Source of the DNA: DATLAN01 sp035527455 | GTDB taxonomy: Bacteria; Planctomycetota; Planctomycetia; Pirellulales; Thermoguttaceae | Reading direction: 5' to 3' | DNA length: 26,137 bases | NCBI GenBank assembly: GCA_035527455.1 | Contig: DATLAN010000344.1 | Span: 1-26,137, forward strand | The notes under the pieces: model-generated | What the model saw: the letters and a program-made list of their open reading frames with translations, nothing else | Databases searched by the model: none | What the model was told of the DNA's origin: nothing | Shown here: positions 1 through 7,167 of the stretch, piece by piece | Position numbering within the stretch: position 1 is the first letter of the stretch | Layout: every line of letters starts with the position of its first letter | Position numbers and translations under genes: made by a program

Positions 1-34
1 CGTTGCCCGAGCAGAGAAGCGCTGCTTCCACAAC

Positions 35-50
35 GGCGGGCAAGCCCGCC
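35..50. repeat. Short perfect hairpin at left edge
   Basis: A 7-bp perfect stem (GGCGGGC / GCCCGCC) with an AA loop lies about 100 bases before the first oxidoreductase gene. It could be the terminator of a gene left of the window or another of the palindromic elements that fill intergenic spaces here. There is no T-tract after it on the plus strand, so a terminator role is weakly supported. Bases 1-148 hold no other recognisable gene. Confidence 0.4.
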
Positions 51-148
51 CGCTAAACGTCGAGTTCATGCAGTCTTGTGCTGCGGGATCAAGCGAACAC
101 GAATCTCACAACACCACCGAGGATCGTTCCATACGAAGGAGACACGTC

Positions 149-1444
149 ATGAGGAAACCGACCTTGTGCACCCGCCGCCGGTTTCTCGAGGGAACGGCGG
201 CCGCGATGGCGGCGCCGTACGTCGTCACGTCCACCGCGATGGGTTTCCAGGGGCCGGCGCCCAGCCAGCGGATCACCACGGCGCTGATCGGCTCCGGCAG
301 CCGAGGGCAGCAGATCATCGTCGGCGGCGACAAGGTCGTGGCCGTTTGCGACGTGGACGCCAACCACCTCGCGGCCACGAAGGCCAAGATCGACGGGATG
401 TCGGGAACCCAGGACTGCGCGGCCTACGGCGACTTTCGCGAGGTGCTCGCGCGCGACGACATCGACGCCGTGGTCGTCGCCACGCCCGACCACTGGCACG
501 TGCCCATCGCGCTGGCCGCGATCAAGGCGGGCAAGGCCGTCTACGTCGAGAAGCCTCTGTCGCTGACGATTCGCGAGGGGCGCATCCTGGCCGACACGGT
601 GCGGCGCTATGGAGCCATCCTGCAAGTGGGCAGCCAGCAGCGCTCGCCCGAGTACGAGGCCTTCACCCGAACGTGCGAACTGGTGCGCAACGGTTACATC
701 GGGGAACTGAAGACGGCCCGGGTCAAGATCATCTCGCGCGGCGGCAGCAACAATCCCTGGGCCCCGCAAGCGGTGCCGCCGGAGTTGGACTACGAGATGT
801 GGTTGGGGCAGGCGCCCTACTCGCCGTATCACCCCGACCGCGTCCACTACAAGTTCCGTTTCGTCAGCGACTTTTCCGGCGGGGACCTGGCCAACTGGGG
901 CGCTCACCACCTGGACATCGCCCAATGGGCCATCGGGGCCGACGGCTCCGGACCGGTCGAGGTGGTCGGCAGCGGCAAGCGCAACATCAACGGGATCCAC
1001 GACACGTTCTACGATCCTAACGTCGATTTCCTCTACGAGGGCGGCGTGAAGGTCGAATTGCGCAGCCTCGACGGGACGGGCAGCGGAGGCGTGCGTTTCG
1101 AGGGTACCGAAGGCTGGATCTTCGTCGGCCGCGAGGGCATGTCGGCCCAGCCCGAGTCGTTGACCACCGCCCGGCTCGGCCCCGACGAGATCCGCCTGGC
1201 TCCTCCGGATCGCCCCAACACCCACATGGGGATCTGGCTGGAAGCCATCCGCAGCCGCAATTCCAAGATGCTCAACGTGCCGGCCGAAGTCGGCCACCGT
1301 TCGGCCACCGTGTGCCACCTGGCCAACATCGTGATGACGCTCCAGCGCAAACTGACCTGGGACCCGGCGGCCGAGCAATTCGTCGGCGACGACGAGGCCA
1401 ACAAGATGACCTGGCGGCCGATGCGCGAGCCGTGGCAGATCTAG
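149..1444 (+). CDS. Tat-exported Gfo/Idh/MocA family oxidoreductase, paralog 1
   Basis: This is a predicted 431-aa NAD(P)-dependent dehydrogenase of the Gfo/Idh/MocA family, which usually acts on sugars, inositols or their derivatives; the substrate is unknown. The ATG at 149 is chosen because GAAGGAGA (135-142) precedes it and because the twin-arginine signal then starts the protein: RRRFLEG at residues 9-15, a hydrophobic stretch, then AAPYVVTSTAMG. An upstream in-frame ATG at 68 would bury the signal. A Rossmann glycine motif (IGSGSRG, about residues 47-53), ATPDHWH (111-117), the family EKP motif with catalytic-type Lys135, and WGAHHLD (250-256) are all visible. The protein ends in REPWQI. 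It is the first of six tandem paralogs. The family call is firm. Export and periplasmic location follow from the Tat motif; the reaction is not determinable. Confidence 0.93.
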   Translation: MRKPTLCTRRRFLEGTAAAMAAPYVVTSTAMGFQGPAPSQRITTALIGSGSRGQQIIVGGDKVVAVCDVDANHLAATKAKIDGMSGTQDCAAYGDFREVLARDDIDAVVVATPDHWHVPIALAAIKAGKAVYVEKPLSLTIREGRILADTVRRYGAILQVGSQQRSPEYEAFTRTCELVRNGYIGELKTARVKIISRGGSNNPWAPQAVPPELDYEMWLGQAPYSPYHPDRVHYKFRFVSDFSGGDLANWGAHHLDIAQWAIGADGSGPVEVVGSGKRNINGIHDTFYDPNVDFLYEGGVKVELRSLDGTGSGGVRFEGTEGWIFVGREGMSAQPESLTTARLGPDEIRLAPPDRPNTHMGIWLEAIRSRNSKMLNVPAEVGHRSATVCHLANIVMTLQRKLTWDPAAEQFVGDDEANKMTWRPMREPWQI

Positions 1445-1465
1445 GGGAATCGTTGGCGAGACCAC

Positions 1466-1535
1466 AACGCCCCCGGACTGCGTTCCGGGGGGAGGGAAGC
1501 GCCGGGAACCCCGCCGAACGCAGTCGGCGGGCGTT
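1466..1535. repeat. Inverted pair of 27-nt hairpin elements with compensatory changes
   Basis: Two 27-nt elements lie head to head at 1466-1492 and 1509-1535 between paralogs 1 and 2. Each folds into an 8-bp stem around a CTGCGT loop (read as ACGCAG in the second copy). Aligned as reverse complements they match at 23 of 27 positions. The four differences form two base-pair swaps: C1473:G1488 against G:C, and G1475:C1486 against C:G. This indicates selection for, or propagation of, the hairpin shape. Confidence 0.8.
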
Positions 1536-1607
1536 TCGAGAACTTCGTGTGGCACGTAACGAAATGCCAAGCCAACCAAAACACACCGACTCGAAGGAGA
1601 ACGGCCG

Positions 1608-2942
1608 ATGAAACCACCGGAGAGCAAATGTTGCAGCCGGCGAGAGTTCCTCCGGCACGCCGCCGCGGTCGGTGGCGTCGTCGCGGCCCCCTACGTCATC
1701 ACCTCGAACGCCCTGGGAGGTGACGGGCGACCGCCGGCCAGCGAGCGGGTCGTGACCGGCTACCTCGGCACCGGGCCGCGAGGACTCCTGAATATCCGCG
1801 AGCAGCTCACCTGCCCCGAGGCCCAGATCGTGGCCGTTTGCGACGTGTGGCAACACGTGCGCGATCGGGCCAAGGGCGTGGTGGACGCCCACTATCAGAA
1901 CACCGATTGCCGCTCTTACGTCGACTTCCGCGAGGTACTGGCCCGCGACGACATCGACGCGGTGGGCATCGCCACGCCCGACCATTGGCACGTGCCGATG
2001 ACCATCGCGGCGGCCAGGGCGGGCAAGGACGTCTGTACCGAGAAGCCGCTGGGAATCAGCGTCGCCGAGGATCAGGCCTGCCGGGAAGCGATCCGGCGCT
2101 ATGATCGCGTGTTCCAGTACGGCACGGAAGCCCGGGCGGTCGACGCCTGCCGGTTGGGCTGCGAACTGGTTCGCAACGGGCGGATCGGCGAAATCCGCGA
2201 GATCCGCGTCAAGTCGCCCAACAGCGTCCGCGGCGGTTCGCGCGAGGCCAAGCCCGTGCCCGACGGCCTCGATTACGACCTGTGGCTCGGCCCGGCGCCT
2301 TGGCGGCCCTATTCGGGCTGCCCAAACAATGGCCCGAGCTGGTACCACGTTCGCGACTATGCGCTGGGTTTCATCGCCGGCTGGGGGGCCCATCCGCTGG
2401 ATCTGCTGCAATGGGCCTTCGACACCCACCTGGCCGGCAACTGGGAAGTCGAGGGAACCGGCTTGATCGACACCCAGGGCTGCAACGACGCCGTGCGGGA
2501 TTGGGACGTACGCCTCCGGTTCGCGGGCGGCATCACGATGACGTATTGGGCCAGCGGTGTGCCGAAAGAGGAACCGCCGCAGCTTGCCAAGTTGGGTAAC
2601 TACGCGCAACTGATCGGCAGCGAAGGGTGGATCGCGATCTACTATGCGAACATGATGTGCGAGCCGGTGTCGCTGGCCGCTGCGCCTTTGGGACCCGACG
2701 ACGTTCGCCTGCCGATCAGCCGCGGGCAGGAGCGGAACTTCATCGAGTGCGTCCGCACCCGCCAAACGCCCGTCAGCCATATCGACGACGCCGTGCGCAG
2801 CGACGTCATCAGCCACCTCGGCGACATCGCCATCCGCACGGGCCGGAAGATCGCGTGGGACCCGACGAAGGAAGTAATCCTCGGCGACGCAGAGGCCTCG
2901 CGGATACTTACGCGGGCCGTACGCGAGCCGTGGCAGTTTTAG
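1608..2942 (+). CDS. Tat-exported Gfo/Idh/MocA family oxidoreductase, paralog 2
   Basis: This is a predicted 444-aa exported nicotinamide-dependent oxidoreductase. The start is set by GAAGGAGA at 1593-1600, followed 7 bases later by ATG. The Tat motif is SRREFLRHAAA (residues 10-20), followed by AAPYVITSNALGG. The glycine motif LGTGPRG (53-59), ATPDHWH (122-128), EKP with Lys146, and WGAHPLD are present, and the C-terminus is REPWQF. The substrate-domain segment YALGFIAGWGAHPLD and the tail phrase on the last helix (SDVISHLGDIAIRTGRK) closely resemble paralog 5 rather than its direct neighbours, so these two probably share the most recent duplication. It lacks the conserved QQR after the EKP region, having ARAVDACRLGCEL in the equivalent place. 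The substrate is unknown. Confidence 0.93.
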   Translation: MKPPESKCCSRREFLRHAAAVGGVVAAPYVITSNALGGDGRPPASERVVTGYLGTGPRGLLNIREQLTCPEAQIVAVCDVWQHVRDRAKGVVDAHYQNTDCRSYVDFREVLARDDIDAVGIATPDHWHVPMTIAAARAGKDVCTEKPLGISVAEDQACREAIRRYDRVFQYGTEARAVDACRLGCELVRNGRIGEIREIRVKSPNSVRGGSREAKPVPDGLDYDLWLGPAPWRPYSGCPNNGPSWYHVRDYALGFIAGWGAHPLDLLQWAFDTHLAGNWEVEGTGLIDTQGCNDAVRDWDVRLRFAGGITMTYWASGVPKEEPPQLAKLGNYAQLIGSEGWIAIYYANMMCEPVSLAAAPLGPDDVRLPISRGQERNFIECVRTRQTPVSHIDDAVRSDVISHLGDIAIRTGRKIAWDPTKEVILGDAEASRILTRAVREPWQF

Positions 2943-2957
2943 ACCGAGTTGAAGAAT

Positions 2958-3013
2958 AGTAGCCGTCTCGCTCCGCGAGACGAGGCTTCGTCTCGCGGAG
3001 CGAGACGGCTACT
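2958..3013. repeat. Perfect 26-bp inverted repeat with nested hairpins (family A, copy 1)
   Basis: Two perfectly complementary 26-base arms (2958-2983 and 2988-3013) flank a 4-base GGCT loop. Each arm also contains its own 6-bp hairpin, GTCTCG-CTCCG-CGAGAC and its complement. The element sits between paralogs 2 and 3, ending 12 bases before the ribosome binding site of paralog 3. A second copy of the family is at 10817-10870. A transcribed copy would form a very stable stem that could attenuate or terminate transcription, but no T-tract follows. It resembles a REP/BIME-like element. Confidence 0.85.
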
Positions 3014-3040
3014 GAGGGGTCGCTGGAAGGAGGAAACGGT

Positions 3041-4408
3041 ATGAAACGAGCAACCGACCCACGCCACAATCGGCGCGAGTTCCTCAAACACGCTGCGGCG
3101 GCGGCCGGAACCTTCGCGGTGCCGCTGGTGGTTCCGTCGCGGGCGCTGGGCCAAGACGGCGCGGTCGCGCCGAGCAATCGCATCGCGCTCGGTTTCATCG
3201 GCGTGGGCATGATGGGGCGCGGCCACGTGAGAATCTGCTCGCAACATCCCGACGCCCAGGTGCTGGCCGTTTGCGACGTCGACCGCTGGCGCCGTGAAGA
3301 CGCCAAGACCACGGTCGAACAGGCCTACGCCGCCCGGACGACCGGCGGAACCTATCGCGGATGCGACGCCTACAACGATCTGCGCGAACTGCTCCGTCGC
3401 GGCGACATCGACGCCGTGGTCGTCGCCACCGGCGACAACTGGCACGGGCCGGCCACGGTGATGGCGGCCAAGGCGGGCAAGGACGTCTACTGCGAGAAGC
3501 CGATCTCCAAGACCATCCGCGAGGCACGGGCCATGGTCGAGACGGCGCGGCGCTACGGCCGCGTTGTGCAGAGCGGCCTGCAGCAGCGGTCCACGCCCGA
3601 GTTCATCAAGGCCAGCCGGCTGGTGCTCAACGGGGCGATCGGGAAGGTCAAGATCGTCTACATCGCCTTCCCCGGGACAAACAGCGACGTGGACCTGCCC
3701 GGCCAACCGGTGCCGGACGGGCTGGACTGGAATCTCTGGCTCGGGCCGGCTCCTTGGCGCCGGTTCAACGGCCGCTTTCACATCTACGGCCGGCCTCCGC
3801 ACGTGGTGCCGTGGCATTTCTGCCGCGATTTCGGCGGCGGCAATTTGACCAGCAACGCCGTCCACTCCTTCGACGTCGTTCAATGGGCGCTGGGCATGGA
3901 CGAAAGCGGCCCGGTCGAGATCGTTCCGCCCGGGACCGGAGAGTATCCGGCGCTGACCTACAAGTATGCCGACGGCACGTTGTTGCAGGTGGTCAACTGG
4001 AAACTGGACCCGCGGGAACACTTCGTGCCCGAGGGCTGGGACGTCAACACGCGTCTGCAGAACTTCGGGGCGCTTTACGTAGGCGAGAAGGGCTGGATCC
4101 ACGTCGGCCGCCAGGGATACCTGACCGGTTATCCCCGGGAGATCCTCGAAGAACCGGCCGGTCAGCCCGACGGGTCGCATCCGGTGGGCGGTCACCACCA
4201 GAACTGGTTGGATTGCATCAAGACGCGCCGGGAGCCGGCCTGCGACGTGGCGATCGGCTGCCGCTCCACGATCGTAGCGCACCTGGGTTGTATCGCCCAT
4301 TGGACCGGTCGGGCACTGAAATGGGACCCGGCGAAAGAAGAGTTCCTCGGAGACGACGAGGCCAACCGCCTGCGATTTCGGGCGATGCGCGAGCCCTGGA
4401 GAATTTGA
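3041..4408 (+). CDS. Tat-exported Gfo/Idh/MocA family oxidoreductase, paralog 3
   Basis: This is a predicted 455-aa exported oxidoreductase, the longest of the six. The ATG at 3041 follows a strong GGAAGGAGGA (3025-3034). The Tat motif is NRREFLKH (residues 10-17); the signal end reads VPLVVPSRALGQ, more divergent than in the neighbours. The glycine motif IGVGMMGRG (53-61), ATGDNWH (129-135) and EKP with Lys153 are visible. The active-site segment is SNAVHSFDVVQW: His and Asp are kept, but the usual WGAH tryptophan-glycine is replaced by NAVH. The protein ends REPWRI. ATGDNWH and YCEKP are shared with paralog 4. The different active-site loop suggests a distinct substrate. The family call is firm; function beyond that is unknown. 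Confidence 0.93.
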   Translation: MKRATDPRHNRREFLKHAAAAAGTFAVPLVVPSRALGQDGAVAPSNRIALGFIGVGMMGRGHVRICSQHPDAQVLAVCDVDRWRREDAKTTVEQAYAARTTGGTYRGCDAYNDLRELLRRGDIDAVVVATGDNWHGPATVMAAKAGKDVYCEKPISKTIREARAMVETARRYGRVVQSGLQQRSTPEFIKASRLVLNGAIGKVKIVYIAFPGTNSDVDLPGQPVPDGLDWNLWLGPAPWRRFNGRFHIYGRPPHVVPWHFCRDFGGGNLTSNAVHSFDVVQWALGMDESGPVEIVPPGTGEYPALTYKYADGTLLQVVNWKLDPREHFVPEGWDVNTRLQNFGALYVGEKGWIHVGRQGYLTGYPREILEEPAGQPDGSHPVGGHHQNWLDCIKTRREPACDVAIGCRSTIVAHLGCIAHWTGRALKWDPAKEEFLGDDEANRLRFRAMREPWRI

Positions 4409-4433
4409 GTCGAGAATCGGCTTCGGTTAGAAT
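4405..4433 (+). promoter_or_regulatory. Candidate sigma70-type promoter before paralog 4
   Basis: TTGAGT (4405-4410) and TAGAAT (4428-4433) are separated by 17 bases. The -35 box overlaps the stop codon of paralog 3. This gives an untranslated leader of about 70 bases to the ATG at 4510 and would allow internal initiation in the six-gene run. It is a consensus match only. Confidence 0.35.
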
Positions 4434-4509
4434 CGGGGGATTGCACCGGGCGAACATGACCGGGAAATATGATACAATCCAGCAGGACACGAACCACAGG
4501 AGAATTCCG

Positions 4510-5769
4510 ATGATCCATAGCCGATTGACCCGGCGAACCTTTCTGCGCGGCGCAAGTACTGCCGTGGCAGCACCTTACGTCATCACGTCCACGGCCCTCG
4601 GCCTGCAAGGCCGGCCCGCGGCCAGCGAGCGGATCACCATGGGGGCGATCGGGTTGGGCGGCCGAGGGCAAAGCGACATGGGCGCCCTGATGGCAAACGA
4701 CGACGTGCAAATGATCGCCATCTGCGACGTCAAGGCCGACCGCCGCAACGGGGGAAAGGCCGCCGTGGATCGCAAGTACGGCAACGAGGACTGCCAGACC
4801 TACATCGATCTGCGCGATCTGCTCGCCCGCGACGACATCGACGCCGTGCTGGTCGCCACCGGCGACAACTGGCACACCTGCGCGTCCATCCTGGCGGCCA
4901 AGGCCGGCAAGGACATCTACTGCGAGAAACCGATGTCGGTCGCCGTGACCGAAGGCCGGGCGCTGTGCGACACGATGGAGCGCTACGGAACGATCTTCCA
5001 GTGCGGCACCCAGCGCCGCAGCGTGCCTCGGTTCCGCTATGCGGTCGAACTGGCCCAGAGTGGAAAGCTGGGCGAGTTGAAAACGGTCTATGCGGAGAAA
5101 GCGCCGCCCGAGTGGTTCAAGTATCACCCCTACGCCACGTTGCCCGCCCAGCCGGAACCGCCGCGTGAAGTCCTCGACTGGAACATGTGGCTGGGGCCGG
5201 CGGCCTGGCGCCCCTACAACGCCACGTACGTCTCGCGCGGATTCTGGATGGCCCACATGGACTTTTCCGGCGGCATGCTCACCGAATGGGGCAGCCACAC
5301 GGCCGATCTCTGCCAGTGGGCCAACAACGCCGACGACGCCACGCCGGTCGAGTTCGAATTGGCCGAGGGCACCGTCATCGGCCGATACGCCAACGGAGTG
5401 AAGCTGGTCTTCGAGAACGGCAAGTGGCCCTTGCACGTCCGTTTCGTGGGCAGTGAAGGGATGGTCTACGTCGACGACGACGGCAACATGGAAGCCGAGC
5501 CGAAGTCACTGCTGGAGGGATTGCAGTTCGGCAAGGGCTATCCGCAGAACAACCACGTGCGGAATTTCCTCGACTGCGTCAAGTCGCGCAAACGGCCCAT
5601 CGCCCCGGCCGAAGGCGCCCATCGGGCCAACGCCACCTGCCAAATCGCGAACATCTGTGTTCAACTCGGCCGGAAGTTGAGATTCGACCCGGCCAAGGAG
5701 CAGTTCATCGACGATCCGATGGCCGACCGCAAGCTGGCCCGAACGATCCGGGAACCTTGGCAGCTTTGA
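4510..5769 (+). CDS. Tat-exported Gfo/Idh/MocA family oxidoreductase, paralog 4
   Basis: This is a predicted 419-aa exported oxidoreductase. The frame is open far upstream into paralog 3, but the real start is the ATG at 4510: AGGAGA lies at 4498-4503 and the Tat signal begins there (LTRRTFLRG, residues 6-14, then AAPYVITSTALG). The glycine motif IGLGGRG (47-53), ATGDNWH (116-122), EKP with Lys140, and EWGSHTADLCQW with the conserved His and Asp are present. The C-terminus is REPWQL. It is among the shortest of the paralogs because the loop between the active-site His and the tail is reduced. The spacing to paralog 5 is only 56 bases, which suggests cotranscription. The substrate is unknown. 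Confidence 0.93.
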   Translation: MIHSRLTRRTFLRGASTAVAAPYVITSTALGLQGRPAASERITMGAIGLGGRGQSDMGALMANDDVQMIAICDVKADRRNGGKAAVDRKYGNEDCQTYIDLRDLLARDDIDAVLVATGDNWHTCASILAAKAGKDIYCEKPMSVAVTEGRALCDTMERYGTIFQCGTQRRSVPRFRYAVELAQSGKLGELKTVYAEKAPPEWFKYHPYATLPAQPEPPREVLDWNMWLGPAAWRPYNATYVSRGFWMAHMDFSGGMLTEWGSHTADLCQWANNADDATPVEFELAEGTVIGRYANGVKLVFENGKWPLHVRFVGSEGMVYVDDDGNMEAEPKSLLEGLQFGKGYPQNNHVRNFLDCVKSRKRPIAPAEGAHRANATCQIANICVQLGRKLRFDPAKEQFIDDPMADRKLARTIREPWQL

Positions 5770-5825
5770 TACCCGTCGTACTAACCGAATCGAACGAACA
5801 CTCTCGAGGACAGGAGAAACCCACG

Positions 5826-7097
5826 ATGATCCACAAGGCGTCGATCACACGTCGGCGGTTGCTGCGGCAGGCGGCCGCGGCGGGCGGTGCGTTGGTGGCC
5901 GCTCCTTACGTGATTACTTCCACCGCGTTGGGCGCCCCGGGAACGGCGCCGGCCAGCGAACGGGTCACCATCGGCCTGATCGGCTGCGGCGGCCGGGGAA
6001 GCGGCGTGTTTCGCGGGCTCATCGGAGCCGGCGGCCAGCCGATCGCCTTCAGCGACGCGTGGAAGGACCGCCGCGAACGCTGGGCCCAACAGACCGGCGG
6101 CACGGCCTACGCCGACTTCCGCGAGATGCTCGCCCGCGACGATCTCGACGCCGTCTGCATCGCCACGACCGACTGCTGGCACGTCCATCACACGGTGGCC
6201 GCCGCCAGGGCCGGCAAGGACACGTACACGGAAAAGCCCCTGAGCATATGTCTGCGAGACGACCTGGTCTGCCGCGACGTGGTGCGGCGCTACGGACGGA
6301 TGTTCCAGTACGGCACGCAACAACGCTCCAGTGCCCATTGCCGCTTCGGCTGCGAACTGGTCCGCAGCGGCAAGATCGGCGAGGTCAAGGAGATCCTGGT
6401 CGTCGCCCCGGACAGCAACCCGGGCGGGTCGACCGCCCCGCAGCCGGTGCCGGAAAATCTGGATTACGACATGTGGCTCGGCCCCGCGCCGTGGCGGCCC
6501 TATTGCGGACAATCCACCGGCGGCGGAGGGTGGTGGCACGACTACGAATACGCCATCGGCTTCATCGCCGGCTGGGGCGCCCATCCGCTGGACATCCTCG
6601 TCTGGGGCTACGACACGCACAAGGCCGGCCGCTGGGAAATCGAGGGCACGGCCACGATTCCCACCCAGGGCCGCAACAACGTGGTCATGAAGTGGGACGT
6701 CGATATCCGCTTCCAGAACGGCGTGACGATGAAGTTTCGCCCGGGCGGAGACTACACCGAGTTCAAGGGCACCGAAGGCTGGGTGGGCATCTCCCGCGGC
6801 GGGATCAAGGCCGACCCGCCGTCGCTGCTGGAGATCAAGCTCGGCGCGGACGACGTCCACCTGGTCCAAAGCGGCAACCACGGCGGCAACTTCCTCGAAG
6901 CGGTCAAGACCCGTCAGGACCCGGTCAGCAATATCGAAGACGCGGTCCACTCCGACATCGTCAGCCACGTCTCCGACATCGCCATCCGCTGCGGACGCAA
7001 GCTCGTCTGGGACCCGGTCCAGGAGGACTTCGTCGGCGACGAGCAGGCCTCGCGGATGCTCTCCCGCGCCCACCGCGAACCGTGGAGACTTATCTGA
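5826..7097 (+). CDS. Tat-exported Gfo/Idh/MocA family oxidoreductase, paralog 5
   Basis: This is a predicted 423-aa exported oxidoreductase. The ATG at 5826 is preferred over an in-frame ATG at 5757, which overlaps the previous gene, because AGGAGA (5812-5817) precedes 5826 and the Tat signal starts there (ITRRRLLRQAAAA, residues 7-19, then AAPYVITSTALG). The glycine motif IGCGGRG (52-58), ATTDCWH (113-119), EKP with Lys137, and GFIAGWGAHPLDILVW are visible. It ends REPWRLI, one residue longer than the usual tail. The substrate-domain motifs (DYDMWLGPAPWRPY, YAIGFIAGWGAHPLD) match paralog 2, suggesting a duplicated pair with related substrates. The otherwise conserved PDHWH is TDCWH here. The family call is firm; the reaction is unknown. 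Confidence 0.93.
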   Translation: MIHKASITRRRLLRQAAAAGGALVAAPYVITSTALGAPGTAPASERVTIGLIGCGGRGSGVFRGLIGAGGQPIAFSDAWKDRRERWAQQTGGTAYADFREMLARDDLDAVCIATTDCWHVHHTVAAARAGKDTYTEKPLSICLRDDLVCRDVVRRYGRMFQYGTQQRSSAHCRFGCELVRSGKIGEVKEILVVAPDSNPGGSTAPQPVPENLDYDMWLGPAPWRPYCGQSTGGGGWWHDYEYAIGFIAGWGAHPLDILVWGYDTHKAGRWEIEGTATIPTQGRNNVVMKWDVDIRFQNGVTMKFRPGGDYTEFKGTEGWVGISRGGIKADPPSLLEIKLGADDVHLVQSGNHGGNFLEAVKTRQDPVSNIEDAVHSDIVSHVSDIAIRCGRKLVWDPVQEDFVGDEQASRMLSRAHREPWRLI

Positions 7098-7167
7098 TAC
7101 CCTCTCGGAAACCGCCTTGGGGCGGGCCGGGTTCCGAACCAACCATCGCATCAGGAGAACCGAAATC

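Noticed and set aside
3361..4509. Extension of paralog 4 upstream by 383 codons
   Set aside because: The extension is an out-of-frame reading of paralog 3 and would place the Tat signal in the middle of the protein. The ATG at 4510 has a ribosome binding site.
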